Origin: Paenibacillus sp. HGH0039
GTDB lineage: Bacteria > Bacillota > Bacilli > Paenibacillales > NBRC-103111
Length of the DNA: 64,000 nucleotides
Reading direction: 5' to 3'
Assembly (NCBI RefSeq): GCF_000411255.1
Contig: NZ_KE150413.1
Span: 2,270,580 to 2,334,579 of the forward strand
The notes beneath the pieces are model-generated. The model worked only from the letters and a program-made list of their open reading frames with translations. It was not told the DNA's origin and ran no database searches. Position 1 is the stretch's first letter. Every line of letters begins with the position of its first letter. Below are positions 1-8,724 of the stretch, piece after piece. Both the position numbers and the translations under genes were made by a program.

Positions 1-1
1 G

Positions 2-349
2 GATGTGCTGGGGTTTTCCAGTCTTGAAACAGCAGTTAGGCTCGGAACTACGGAAGGAGCGGTTAAAGCGGCTTTGTACCGCGCTCGTCACTCCTTGGAA
101 GCTGTTAGAAGAGACATGGAGACCGGCACGCAGGCCGAACCGGCTGAGGACGGAATGAAAGCTTACCTGCGTATGATGGCGGCCGCTTATGAAATGGGAG
201 ATATCGCTCTCCTTGTCGAGCTTGCTCAGCGTGATGAAGTGGAGCCGGCGGTTGCCTTGGGTCTCGCCCAGAATCATATTCTGCGCAGCGGCAGATGCCG
301 TACAGGCGCCGTGCCTCACTTGCCAAGCAGTCTGCGGATGTCCGCGTAG
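2..349 (+). CDS. RNA polymerase sigma-70 family factor, C-terminal part (cut by window start)
   Basis: The reading frame is open from the first complete codon and ends at TAG 347-349. The first ~38 residues read as sigma region 4: a helix-turn-helix with the segment TTEGAVKAALYRARHSL, the part that recognises the -35 element in ECF-type sigma factors. The tail is a short acidic/alanine-rich extension, which is common in this group in Paenibacillus. Region 2 lies outside the window, so which sigma subfamily it belongs to, and whether an anti-sigma gene accompanies it, cannot be told. Confidence 0.8.
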   Translation, partial: DVLGFSSLETAVRLGTTEGAVKAALYRARHSLEAVRRDMETGTQAEPAEDGMKAYLRMMAAAYEMGDIALLVELAQRDEVEPAVALGLAQNHILRSGRCRTGAVPHLPSSLRMSA

Positions 350-473
350 GTTTTACCGCAGCCGTTTTATCCGCCGCTCTCGTTCCGGGCGGGAGCTTCT
401 TTGATTTAATTTTTTCTCCTCGGATGTGGTACAATGGCAGTTGGACACCGAATGGACGAGGAGATGGCGATTG

Positions 474-752
474 ATGGCAGAACAGATCAACGAGCAGGAG
501 CTCATAGCTTACATAGCGGGAAAAACTAAAGCGGACCCGCAAAAAATAAAATCGGTGCTGAAATACGAGCAGGATTTTATCAACAAAGCTCATAAAAATG
601 CTAAGGGCGAGGTCGACATCGACAGCGATGATATTGCCGACTATGTGTTGAGCAGGCCCGATATCAAGCTGGATGAGCTGACAGTGGACAATATTCTGGA
701 CGCCGAAATGGACTTTCTCATGGAAAAAGGAATTGCAAGCTATCTGGATTGA
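474..752 (+). CDS. Small acidic cytoplasmic protein of unknown function (92 aa)
   Basis: ATG 474 is chosen because GAGGAG at 458-463 lies ten bases upstream. A GTG at 426 in the same frame would overlap the -10-like TGgTACAAT at 427-435. The product has no signal peptide or membrane helix. It is rich in Asp, Glu and Ile and contains a DSDDIADYVL segment. I do not recognise the family. No terminator follows. Coding status is supported by the ribosome site and a compact, charged, soluble-looking composition. Confidence 0.65.
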   Translation: MAEQINEQELIAYIAGKTKADPQKIKSVLKYEQDFINKAHKNAKGEVDIDSDDIADYVLSRPDIKLDELTVDNILDAEMDFLMEKGIASYLD

Positions 753-849
753 TAGTATCCGGACACCGTCCAAGACCAAAGCATTCAAGCCCCAAAGAGC
801 GTATGAGACTGTTTTGGAGAGCGGAACTTTCACAATTAGTGAACGGAAC

Positions 850-879
850 TTGCAAAAATTACAATTTTCATGTTAAAGT
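850..879 (+). promoter_or_regulatory. Possible sigma-A promoter for the leader ORF and ABC-F gene
   Basis: TTGCAA at 850-855 is followed after 18 bases by TGtTAAAGT at 871-879, a weak extended -10. It lies 34 bases before the GTG of the leader ORF. This is a motif match only. Confidence 0.35.
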
Positions 880-912
880 AAACGTAACTTTGACGATGAG
901 GAGGTGAGGTAG

Positions 913-1056
913 GTGAATCTCGAGAAGGTTAACGACCGTATTAGCCAGCTGCCGATTGCTATGGCTGGCATTGTTCATGCTTTTCCGGTTAACGGGAGAA
1001 GTCTGTCCATTTTCACGAATACGGTACACCCAATCGCGAGAAGACGCCTACCTTAA
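913..1056 (+). CDS. Leader ORF upstream of the ABC-F gene (47 codons)
   Basis: GTG 913 follows GAGGAGGTGAGG, an excellent ribosome site, and the frame runs to TAA 1054-1056. The peptide (it contains QLPIAMAGIVHAF and ends RRRLP) has no recognisable domain. Its stop lies 29 bases before a strong intrinsic hairpin at 1085-1117, and the ABC-F gene starts 41 bases after that. This layout is the one known for ribosome-mediated attenuation of antibiotic-inducible ABC-F and methylase genes. I infer that a stalled ribosome on this ORF would alter folding of the downstream terminator. An alternative is that it is a fortuitous ORF in a 5' leader. Confidence 0.55.
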   Translation: MNLEKVNDRISQLPIAMAGIVHAFPVNGRSLSIFTNTVHPIARRRLP

Positions 1057-1084
1057 CCGATACGGATAGTTTCACATCCGAAGA

Positions 1085-1117
1085 AGGGTCGCGGGCTTGT
1101 TGCCGCGGCTCTTTTTT
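1085..1117 (+). terminator. Intrinsic terminator / attenuator in the ABC-F leader
   Basis: AGGGTCGCGG (1085-1094) pairs over ten base pairs, with two G-U pairs, with CCGCGGCTCT (1103-1112) around an 8-base loop. A run of T at 1112-1117 follows. It sits between a leader ORF and the ABC-F start codon, so transcription must pass it to express the gene. Confidence 0.75.
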
Positions 1118-1157
1118 GTCGTATGGAAAAGGGTCTTCATTCCTAGGAGGATCCATA

Positions 1158-3152
1158 ATGATACTTGTTAACGGTCAACAGATAAAGAAATACCACGCAG
1201 CTAACCTCGTGCTGGATGGAGTCACATTCGAAGTGCATGCCGGAGAAAAAATCGGTCTGATCGGCCGAAACGGCAGCGGCAAATCGACGCTGCTCCAGCT
1301 CATCTCCCGCCATCTGAGCATAGACGAGGGAATGCTGACACTCAAAAAAGAGCTCACGATCGGTTATTTGCCGCAAATACCGGTGGAGTTTGAAGGGCTT
1401 ACGGTGTATGAAGTGCTCGCTTACGGCTGCCGGCATTTAACGGCGTGTCAACAGGAGATGACGGCACTTGAGCACAATATGGCAGAGCCGGGCGCTTCGG
1501 CTGATTCGGTTCGCATGCAGGGGCTGCTGAACGCGTACGCGTCGGTTCAGGAACGCTTCGAGCGCGGAGGCGGCTATGAAATGGATGCTGCTATAGACTC
1601 CGTTGCAATCGGGCTTCAGATCTCGAAAGAGACGTATGCCCGTCAGTTCTCTACCTTTTCCGGCGGAGAAAAAACACGGATCGCGCTCGCTTCCCAATTA
1701 ATCATGCGGCCGGATCTGCTGCTGCTTGACGAACCGACGAATCATCTAGATTTAAGGGGAATCGAGTGGCTGGAGCAGTTTTTGCAAGGTTACGCGGGGG
1801 CCTGTGTCCTCGTTTCGCATGACCGTTATTTTCTTGACCGTACCGCTTCCAAAATGATCGAGCTGGAAGACGGAGAAGCTTTTACGTACCAAACGAACTA
1901 CAGCGGATATATGAAAGAGAAGGAAGAACGGCTGCTGCAGCAGTTCGCGCAGTATCAGGAACAGCAGAAAGTTATCAAAAAAATGAAAGAAACGATCCGG
2001 AAGCTGGAAGAGTGGGGTCGGGTCGGGGACAACGAAAAGTTTTTCAAAAGGGCGGCTTCAATGCGTAAAGCATTGGAGAGGATGCAGGTAATGAAGCGTC
2101 CGGTCCTGGAGCAGAAAAGCGCCGATTTCGCTTTGAACCTCCAGGACCGCTCCGCGAAACGGGTAGCGGAGTTCTCCGGCGTGCATAAATCGTACGGAGA
2201 GCGCCGAATTCTGAAAGGTGCGGAAGGAAGCCTTCATTACGGCGAGAAGATCGTTCTGGTCGGAGACAACGGAACGGGGAAAACAACCTTGTTTAAGCTG
2301 CTGCTTGGGCAGGAAGTTCCGGATTGCGGAGAGCTGGACCTAGGCTCGCGAGTGGAGATCGGTTATATGGCCCAGCAGGAGGAAACGAGAGACCCTCAAA
2401 AGACAGTCCTAGACTACTTCCGCTTGGAGGCCGGAGTAGAAGAAGGGGAAGCAAGGGGCATTCTTGCGAAGTATCTCTTTTATGGGACGGATGTGTTTAA
2501 ACCGGTGAGCATGCTGTCGGGAGGAGAGCGGTCCCGTCTCCGGCTCGCGCTGCTTGTCCGGCGGAAGCCGAATCTGCTGCTGCTGGATGAGCCGACCAAC
2601 CATTTGGACATCGCTTCCCGCGAAGCTCTTGAAGAGGCGCTGGAGGATTATCCGGGAACCGTGCTTGCCATCTCCCACGATCGGTATTTCATCAACCGTC
2701 TTGCGCAGCGGGTCTGGGAGCTACAAGACGGACAAATAACGAGCTATATAGGACAGTTTGACGAATACCGGGCGAAAAAGCGCGAGCTGGAGCAGACGGC
2801 TGTCGGCCGAGGGCACGGACGTCCGCCGGCAGGCTCTACCGGCGCATCTGCCGCCGCAGTACGCGCAGGCAAGCAGCCGCCAGCGGGCGCGCCCCGCGCA
2901 GCCAGCCCCGCGGTACGCGCGGGCGAGCAGCCGCTCTTCGCGGCGGCCGAGGCGCGGGCAACCGAGCGGAAGCGGCTGCAGCTGGAGGCGCAGATCGCTG
3001 CGCTGGAAGCACAGCTGGCCGCATCGGACGCGGAGCTCCAACAGCTCGGCGGCTGCGGCGATACCGCGCTGCTGGAAGCGCGGTGGCGCGAGCGGGAAGA
3101 GCTGCAGACGCGGCTCGACGCGGAGATGACGGCCTGGCTGGAGCTGGGCTGA
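1158..3152 (+). CDS. ABC-F family ATPase, probable ribosome-protection type
   Basis: 664 aa with two nucleotide-binding domains and no membrane segment. Domain 1 has Walker A GRNGSGKST (residues 36-44), signature FSGGEKTR and Walker B LLLLDEPTNHLD. Domain 2 has GDNGTGKTT, LSGGERSRL and LLLLDEPTNHLD again. The intervening helical linker (about 245-325) is the part that reaches into the ribosomal E/P sites in ABC-F proteins. A C-terminal tail (about 550-664) is Ala/Pro/Arg-rich and ends in a coiled coil. ATG 1158 has AGGAGG at 1145-1150; an upstream in-frame start at 1116 would sit inside the attenuator T-tract. The leader ORF and attenuator suggest induction by a ribosome-targeting drug. A housekeeping ABC-F role remains possible. 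Confidence 0.88.
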   Translation: MILVNGQQIKKYHAANLVLDGVTFEVHAGEKIGLIGRNGSGKSTLLQLISRHLSIDEGMLTLKKELTIGYLPQIPVEFEGLTVYEVLAYGCRHLTACQQEMTALEHNMAEPGASADSVRMQGLLNAYASVQERFERGGGYEMDAAIDSVAIGLQISKETYARQFSTFSGGEKTRIALASQLIMRPDLLLLDEPTNHLDLRGIEWLEQFLQGYAGACVLVSHDRYFLDRTASKMIELEDGEAFTYQTNYSGYMKEKEERLLQQFAQYQEQQKVIKKMKETIRKLEEWGRVGDNEKFFKRAASMRKALERMQVMKRPVLEQKSADFALNLQDRSAKRVAEFSGVHKSYGERRILKGAEGSLHYGEKIVLVGDNGTGKTTLFKLLLGQEVPDCGELDLGSRVEIGYMAQQEETRDPQKTVLDYFRLEAGVEEGEARGILAKYLFYGTDVFKPVSMLSGGERSRLRLALLVRRKPNLLLLDEPTNHLDIASREALEEALEDYPGTVLAISHDRYFINRLAQRVWELQDGQITSYIGQFDEYRAKKRELEQTAVGRGHGRPPAGSTGASAAAVRAGKQPPAGAPRAASPAVRAGEQPLFAAAEARATERKRLQLEAQIAALEAQLAASDAELQQLGGCGDTALLEARWREREELQTRLDAEMTAWLELG

Positions 3153-3190
3153 CGCCCCGCGGGAGAATACAGCTGGCGGGCTCGGCAAAC

Positions 3191-3249
3191 AAAAAACGGC
3201 AGGAAAGACAGAAGCTGCATGCTGCAGCCTGAGCTCTCCGCCGTTTTTT
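3191..3249. terminator. Bidirectional terminator between convergent genes
   Basis: AAAAAACGGC (3191-3200) pairs with GCCGTTTTTT (3240-3249). A second perfect hairpin, GCTGCA-TGC-TGCAGC, lies inside the loop. It serves the ABC-F gene on plus and the diguanylate cyclase on minus. Confidence 0.85.
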
Positions 3250-3262
3250 CTTATGCGCCCCG

Positions 3263-4810
3263 TCACGAATAAATCGTTATCCGGTTTCTTCCGTCGGTTT
3301 TGGATTGATAGAGCGCGTTATCCGCCATTTCAATGATGGTTTTGACGTCCGTATCCCGGCTGTAAGAAAAGGAGACCCCGATCGAAACCGTCAGGGGCTG
3401 AGCGATCGGACTTTTGCTTTTTTCCACTTTTTCACGCAACCGCTCCGCAATACGGGTAGCTCGGCCGAGATCGCAGCCTTTCAGCAAAATCCCGAATTCC
3501 TCTCCGCCATAGCGGAAGCATAAATCTTCTTCTCTTGAAAAAGCGTGAAGCGTCGAAGCCAAATATTTCAGCACTTCATCTCCGATCAGGTGTCCGTGAA
3601 GATCATTGACTTTTTTGAAATGATCGACGTCCATCAGAATAAGGGTAAAAGGAACTTTCCGCTCCGCCCACTCGGCGATGAGCAGATCGAAAGCTTTCCG
3701 GTTGGCAAGGCCCGTCAATCCGTCGGTAAGTGATTCCGCTTTCAGCCGGTTGAGATTGGAATTGATGCTCTGGTACAGCTGCCTGACCTCGTAAAGTCCG
3801 GAATGAATGCTGGGGGAAGCGGGTACCGTCAGGTTTGCGTGGACGGCCGACTCTTCCGAATACCGGGCAAGGGTATACAGAGGTCTCGTGATCCAGCTAG
3901 CCAGCCACCAGGCGACGGTCAGCACAACGCCGAGCAGGGGGAGCGCTTGCATCAGCAAGTTTGAAATCATTTGTTCAAGCGGTTCCTCGAGCACTCGGGT
4001 AGGCGTCTGGGAAACAATTCCCCACCCGCTTATAGGCTCAAACGCATAGCCTGCGAAAAATTCGTTCCCTTCCGAGTTTACGATTTTTTGGGAGCCTTTT
4101 TTGCCTGCCAGCGCTTTTTGAATGACTTCATTGCTGGAGATAATCTGATAAATCCGTTCTTTGTTGGGATGAAAAATAAGCCGGGACTCCTTATCGACGA
4201 CATAGACGTAGGACCCGTTCCCGTAAAAATGCTCTTTAAGCAGCTTGCTCAGAGCGTTTTCTTCCTCCAGATAGATCGTGCCGCCGACAAAGCCGGCATA
4301 GGACCCGTCCCCGTTAAAAATTGGCGAGGAGATCAGCACGATCAGGCGTCCGGTTGTGCCGACATAAGGCTCGGAAATAAACGGTTTTTTAAACTCAACC
4401 GCACGTTTGGACGCTTCGGACAGCAGCCGTGTGCCTACAACGGCACCGGCGTCGGCAGGCAGAACCACTTCTATATCCCGCTCGTCATCCGCGACAAAAA
4501 CCGAGTTAAAGTACTGCCGGTTAAACGTGAACCACATCTCGAGATCCTTTTCCGTAAACGGCTGCTTTCCCGCTAACTGCGCGATCGAGTTCATACTTGT
4601 CTGCATCAGATTGAGCAGGTTGCCCGTGTTGGCGGAAAGTTTCTCGGCATAATTAGAATTGTTTTCCAGGTAACTCGTGGACAGGGATTTCAAATTGGCC
4701 TCATAGGCCGCATATCCGCTTACGGCGGCCGTCAGGAAAGCGGTAGCAAGAACGAGAAGGCTTAAAATCAGGCGCAGCGTCAGCCCTTTGCGCAGGCGTT
4801 TTGTTTTCAT
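3263..4810 (-). CDS. Membrane-bound diguanylate cyclase with extracellular Cache-type sensor
   Basis: 515 aa. A signal-anchor helix (about 12-33) is followed by a ~250-residue extracytoplasmic region that looks like a double Cache sensor, a second helix (about 285-305), and a C-terminal GGDEF domain. The active-site loop reads GGEEF, so cyclic-di-GMP synthesis from GTP is expected. RxxD (REED) lies five residues before it and forms a product-inhibition I-site. The start codon overlaps the stop of the upstream gene as ATGA (4807-4810), so the two are translationally coupled. That gene encodes a phosphodiesterase, and the pair probably tunes one cyclic-di-GMP pool. Confidence 0.9.
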   Translation of the reverse strand: MKTKRLRKGLTLRLILSLLVLATAFLTAAVSGYAAYEANLKSLSTSYLENNSNYAEKLSANTGNLLNLMQTSMNSIAQLAGKQPFTEKDLEMWFTFNRQYFNSVFVADDERDIEVVLPADAGAVVGTRLLSEASKRAVEFKKPFISEPYVGTTGRLIVLISSPIFNGDGSYAGFVGGTIYLEEENALSKLLKEHFYGNGSYVYVVDKESRLIFHPNKERIYQIISSNEVIQKALAGKKGSQKIVNSEGNEFFAGYAFEPISGWGIVSQTPTRVLEEPLEQMISNLLMQALPLLGVVLTVAWWLASWITRPLYTLARYSEESAVHANLTVPASPSIHSGLYEVRQLYQSINSNLNRLKAESLTDGLTGLANRKAFDLLIAEWAERKVPFTLILMDVDHFKKVNDLHGHLIGDEVLKYLASTLHAFSREEDLCFRYGGEEFGILLKGCDLGRATRIAERLREKVEKSKSPIAQPLTVSIGVSFSYSRDTDVKTIIEMADNALYQSKTDGRNRITIYS

Positions 4811-6876
4811 GGGCGGTTTAGCAGGCCGGTCAGGGAATCTGCGGGAAGGGGGCGGCTGAAATAATAGCCCTGCCCTTCATTACAGTTTTCGCCGAGCAGG
4901 TATTGGTACTGGAGCTCGTTTTCGATGCCTTCGGCGACCACGTCCATATGGAGACTGTGCGCGAGCGAGATGATGGCGGACGCGATCCGTTTCCCGTTCA
5001 GGTCCCGGTTAATGTCTTCGATGAACGCCCGGTCTATTTTTACTTTATCGAAAGGATATTCACGCAAATAGTTCAGGGAGGTGTATCCTGTCCCGAAATC
5101 GTCGATAGAAATGCAAATCCCCGCCTCTTTAAGTTTCAACAAACATTCCTTAATCGCATGGACATCGTCCAGCAGGACGCTTTCCGTAATTTCCAATTCG
5201 AGCCAAGCGGGTTCAAGCTCCACCTCTTTCATAATCGACAGGACATGTTCGGCGAAAAAAGGCTGCTGCAGTTGTTTGGTCGAAACGTTAACCGCCACTT
5301 TGAACGGAGCGGCTCCCGAAGCCTGCCACTTTTTGGCCTGCCTGCACGCCGTTTGCAGAACCCAGATGCCGACGGACAAAATCAGGCCGCATTCCTCGGC
5401 CACCGGAATAAAATCCGAGGGCGGAATGTACCCGAGCCGCGGATGATTCCAGCGGATCAGAGCTTCCATCGCGGTCAGCTTGCCGGTTTTTAACGCCATG
5501 ATAGGCTGGTAAAAGAGCTCCAGCTCGTGCTTGGCCGAAGCTGTTTCCAGATCCCTCTGAATCTGCAGCTTGTAGGAGATCTGGAGATCCATTTCTTCCG
5601 TATACACGGTGTAAGCGTCCGTACGAAGCTTCTTGGAGTGATCCATGGCCATGTTCGCGTACCGGATCAAGTCTTGAGCGCTTTCGCCTTTTCCTCTGTT
5701 GAATGCGATCCCTATGCTGACCGTCAAGGCTACGGAATGACCGTGCAGCACAAATGGCTCCCGCATTCCGCCCTGGATGGAGCGGATGAGACGCATGACC
5801 TCTTCTTGCACCGTTTCGGGCAGAATGAGGGTGAATTGGTCTGCCGCAAACCGGCTCAATGTATCCGTCAGCCGCAAATGCCCCTGGATGCGGGCGGTGA
5901 CTAGAACCAGCAGGTCGTCTCCCAACTGGTGGCCGTAGGAATCGTTAATTAATTTGAACCGGTTCAAATTAATCGAAAGGACGGCGAAAGGAAGACGTCC
6001 GTCTTTGGAGAAACGGATCGTCTGCTCCAGCCGGTCTTCGAACAGCTTGCGGTTAGGCAATCCGGTAACCGGATCGGCATAGGCGAATTCTTCCATCTTT
6101 CGGGCCGCCGCTGCTTGGTCGGTCGTATCCCGTGCGATTCCGTAGGTGCCGCTAAGGAAACCGTCCATCTTTACCGGAAAGTGAGTCACAATCACGGAAA
6201 TTTTTTCTCCGTCTTTACGGATGATGCGGAGATTCGTGCTGCCGGAAATAAATCGTTTTGCGTCGCCGAAACGGTCCAGGGCGGATTGCAGGTCATCCGG
6301 ATCGATGAGCGTGAAGAACGGCTTATGGATCAGCTCGTCTTTCGTGTATCCCGTCAAGGATTCGCACCGGGGATTCGTGCTTGTAAATCTCCCATGCTCG
6401 TCCAAGGAGAAGATGGCGTCCGGGCTATGGATAAATAACGCTTTAATCTCTTCATGATAGGCCAGAAGCTGCCGCTGCGCCAACACTTGCTCCGTAATGT
6501 CTATCACGGTGCCGTATTGGACCTTCTTTTCGTTTAGAAGGGCTGTGGACGGATGGATTTCCGTATAAATCCAATGTCCGTCTTTATGACGCGTCCGGAT
6601 ACGGACGGGTGCGCCCTTCCGTCTGTCGTCCGATTCGGAAAAAAGAGGTGCAGTCAGGAGGCGGTCATCCGGATGAACAAGCTCGAGAAAACCAAACTTC
6701 TCCCGGCGGATTTCTTCCGCGGCATAGCCGACAAGCTTGGCGTACGAATCGTTCGCATATGTTAAGGCGCCGTTTTCCATCATATAGATGCCGATTGGCG
6801 CATGTTCGATCAGGGCTGTAATTAGGGTCCGATAAAAGGGAAGCTCTTTTTGACCCTTTTCTATTGGAATTTCCAT
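4807..6876 (-). CDS. PAS-PAS-GGDEF-EAL protein, probable cyclic-di-GMP phosphodiesterase
   Basis: 689 aa, cytoplasmic. Two PAS domains (about 18-130 and 145-255) precede a GGDEF-like domain whose signature is degenerate (AADQF), so cyclase activity is unlikely. The EAL domain (about 435-680) keeps its catalytic set: EALIRW, LEITES, DDFGTG, KIDRAF and EGIEN. Hydrolysis of cyclic-di-GMP to pGpG is therefore expected, with the degenerate GGDEF perhaps acting as a GTP-binding regulatory module. It is first in a two-gene operon with an active-looking cyclase. Its promoter region is shared with a divergent histidine kinase gene and contains a 16-bp palindrome. Confidence 0.9.
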   Translation of the reverse strand: MEIPIEKGQKELPFYRTLITALIEHAPIGIYMMENGALTYANDSYAKLVGYAAEEIRREKFGFLELVHPDDRLLTAPLFSESDDRRKGAPVRIRTRHKDGHWIYTEIHPSTALLNEKKVQYGTVIDITEQVLAQRQLLAYHEEIKALFIHSPDAIFSLDEHGRFTSTNPRCESLTGYTKDELIHKPFFTLIDPDDLQSALDRFGDAKRFISGSTNLRIIRKDGEKISVIVTHFPVKMDGFLSGTYGIARDTTDQAAAARKMEEFAYADPVTGLPNRKLFEDRLEQTIRFSKDGRLPFAVLSINLNRFKLINDSYGHQLGDDLLVLVTARIQGHLRLTDTLSRFAADQFTLILPETVQEEVMRLIRSIQGGMREPFVLHGHSVALTVSIGIAFNRGKGESAQDLIRYANMAMDHSKKLRTDAYTVYTEEMDLQISYKLQIQRDLETASAKHELELFYQPIMALKTGKLTAMEALIRWNHPRLGYIPPSDFIPVAEECGLILSVGIWVLQTACRQAKKWQASGAAPFKVAVNVSTKQLQQPFFAEHVLSIMKEVELEPAWLELEITESVLLDDVHAIKECLLKLKEAGICISIDDFGTGYTSLNYLREYPFDKVKIDRAFIEDINRDLNGKRIASAIISLAHSLHMDVVAEGIENELQYQYLLGENCNEGQGYYFSRPLPADSLTGLLNRP

Positions 6877-6962
6877 TTTTATCGTTTCTCCTGTGTCAGG
6901 GGCTCGGGTTAACTAGAATCATAGCACTGGACACAATTCGGATTCTACAGGATCGGAAATTT

Positions 6963-6990
6963 TTGCGTGCGCACGCAACAAATTTGCGTG
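6963..6990. promoter_or_regulatory. Perfect 16-bp palindrome plus extra half-site in divergent promoter region
   Basis: TTGCGTGCGCACGCAA at 6963-6978 equals its own reverse complement, and the half-site TTGCGTG recurs at 6984-6990. It lies between the phosphodiesterase (minus) and histidine kinase (plus) genes. It is a likely binding site for a dimeric regulator that is not identifiable here. Confidence 0.55.
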
Positions 6991-7008
6991 ATCGGTTCGT
7001 TCCGGGGA

Positions 7009-7017
7009 TGATATATT
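7009..7017 (+). promoter_or_regulatory. Extended -10 element of the orphan kinase gene
   Basis: TGaTATATT at 7009-7017 is a good extended -10 about 45 bases before the start codon. No convincing -35 hexamer stands 17 bases upstream. The palindrome at 6963-6990 lies immediately upstream. Confidence 0.45.
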
Positions 7018-7062
7018 GACGAAGATGGACATGCACCAAGTAGTTTGAAGGAGAGCTGAACG

Positions 7063-8469
7063 TTGCGGATGAAAAGGACTGGGCGTCTTGCGGGCGCCGG
7101 ATTTACTGCCGTTGTGGGCATTGTGTTTTTTCTACATTACTATTTCGTAGTCGGGGATACCTGGGAGATGCAGGCGGCGGGTGCCGTTTTTTGCATCGTC
7201 ATCGCTTATTTCCTGGGCGGTTTTTACGATAGAGCCCGCTATTACGCGGCTGAATTGAATATGATTAATCAGGAGCTCCATATCAGCAGGGAGCAGCTGC
7301 GCCGCAGTGACGAGAGATATTCCGCACTTCAGGCGAGTCTCGACCGTTTTTCTCACGATCTGTTCGGTATTATGAAAATCGCGGAGCTGGAGGCACGTCT
7401 GCTAGCTGAAGTGAAGCTGATTTTTCAAATCGACCGCGTCTTCCTGATCGAAACCCAAGCGGGTCACCCGTCCTGCTCGGTAAAAGTGGGAATGGGCGAA
7501 GTGCCCCGGGCCGTTTTGGACAAAATCCGGCAGCACCAGAGCCAGCAGCTCTCGATCGGCGAAGTTTTCGAATACGAAGAAGGATCTTTTCTGAAAATAG
7601 GAGAGATCAAAGGCAGAACGTTCTGGCTCATTTTCGGAGAATTGACGGACAGTACGCGTCTTCCCGTCAAAAGAATTTGGCTGAAAACTCTGATCCGTTA
7701 CGTAAACGTCGTGTACGAAAATCTCACTGTCATTGAGGACTTATCGGCTGAGCTGAAGCGGACGATGGAGGAGCAGGAGCCCCCTACCTGGCTGCTGCGC
7801 TTGTTCTTCAGTTTGTCCGAGCACGAGCGGAAGCGGCTGTCCCAAGATTTGCACGATGCGGCCCTTCAGGAGCAAATTATCTGGTACAGGAAGCTGGAGC
7901 AGCTGCGGACTTCGGGCCTTGGCCCGGATGAACTTAAAGAAGGCTTGGCTCAAATCGGAGACGGTCTTCTCGATGTGATGTACCAGATCCGTCTGACCTG
8001 CAACGAACTCAGGCCCCCTTTTCTTAAAGAGTGGGGACTTGTCCAGGCTTTGGAGGCCCTGTTCGATCACATCCAGCTTCACGCGAATTTTACGATCTAT
8101 TTCGAAGCGGAGCATTTCAGGGATTGTTTGAACGATGAGCAGCGGATTGCGGTGTACCGGATTACGCAGGAGCTCATGTCCAATGCGATGAAGCATTCCA
8201 AGGCCGAGGAGGTTCATGTGACTTTGACGGGCGGCAAACAGAATCTGCTTCTGTCCTATCGGGATAACGGAGTTGGAACGGTAAACGGGGAACGGAAAGA
8301 ACCCGGGTTCGGCAGCATGGGAATTTACGGGATGCAGCAAAGAGTGCGGAGCCTTCAAGGAGAAATTCAGTGCGTGTCGGACAAGAGCGGCCTCAAGGTG
8401 CAGATCTGTATTCCGTTAAAACCGGTTCTGCATGTGATCCCGCTGCACGGAACGTTTGTATCGGTCTGA
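7063..8469 (+). CDS. Orphan sensor histidine kinase, NarL/DegS type (HisKA_3)
   Basis: 468 aa. Two N-terminal membrane helices with almost no external loop (about 10-28 and 33-50) are followed by a coiled coil, a GAF-like region (about 90-240) and a kinase core. The phosphoacceptor box is SQDLHDAALQEQ, as in kinases of the DegS/ComP/LiaS class. The ATPase N-box is ELMSNAMKHSKA, and a DNGVG box follows. TTG 7063 is preferred because AAGGAGAG (7048-7055) lies seven bases upstream; ATG 7069 would be too far. Such kinases normally pair with an adjacent LuxR-type regulator, but none is encoded nearby, so its partner is elsewhere. Confidence 0.85.
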   Translation: MRMKRTGRLAGAGFTAVVGIVFFLHYYFVVGDTWEMQAAGAVFCIVIAYFLGGFYDRARYYAAELNMINQELHISREQLRRSDERYSALQASLDRFSHDLFGIMKIAELEARLLAEVKLIFQIDRVFLIETQAGHPSCSVKVGMGEVPRAVLDKIRQHQSQQLSIGEVFEYEEGSFLKIGEIKGRTFWLIFGELTDSTRLPVKRIWLKTLIRYVNVVYENLTVIEDLSAELKRTMEEQEPPTWLLRLFFSLSEHERKRLSQDLHDAALQEQIIWYRKLEQLRTSGLGPDELKEGLAQIGDGLLDVMYQIRLTCNELRPPFLKEWGLVQALEALFDHIQLHANFTIYFEAEHFRDCLNDEQRIAVYRITQELMSNAMKHSKAEEVHVTLTGGKQNLLLSYRDNGVGTVNGERKEPGFGSMGIYGMQQRVRSLQGEIQCVSDKSGLKVQICIPLKPVLHVIPLHGTFVSV

Positions 8470-8603
8470 AGATGACGGGCGGGCGATTCATTCAACAGTC
8501 TGGTATACGCCCCCAAGCCTATTCCTGCCTTTGTTGAACAGCTTACGGGAATAAGGAATCGGTAATAAAGCGGCACAACTGAACCACCACCGGCTCCGTT
8601 AAA

Positions 8604-8646
8604 AAAAGGATTCCTCCGCACGCTAAACGTGCAGGGGAATCCTTTT
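8604..8646. terminator. Bidirectional terminator between convergent genes
   Basis: A 19-base arm (AAAAGGATTCC then TCCGCACG) pairs with 8628-8646 around loop CTAAA, with one mismatch and one G-U pair. It has A-runs on the left and T-runs on the right. Confidence 0.85.
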
Positions 8647-8724
8647 GGCGTTTATCCGGCGCTTACTTGACGCATCGCGCAGCTTCGGCGTGCGGCATTG
8701 TGCCCGCTTGACTGGGATCACCCG

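Noticed and set aside
2721-3266. Long open frames antisense to the ABC-F tail
   Set aside because: They arise from the GC-rich, Ala/Arg-rich coding strand and have no ribosome sites.
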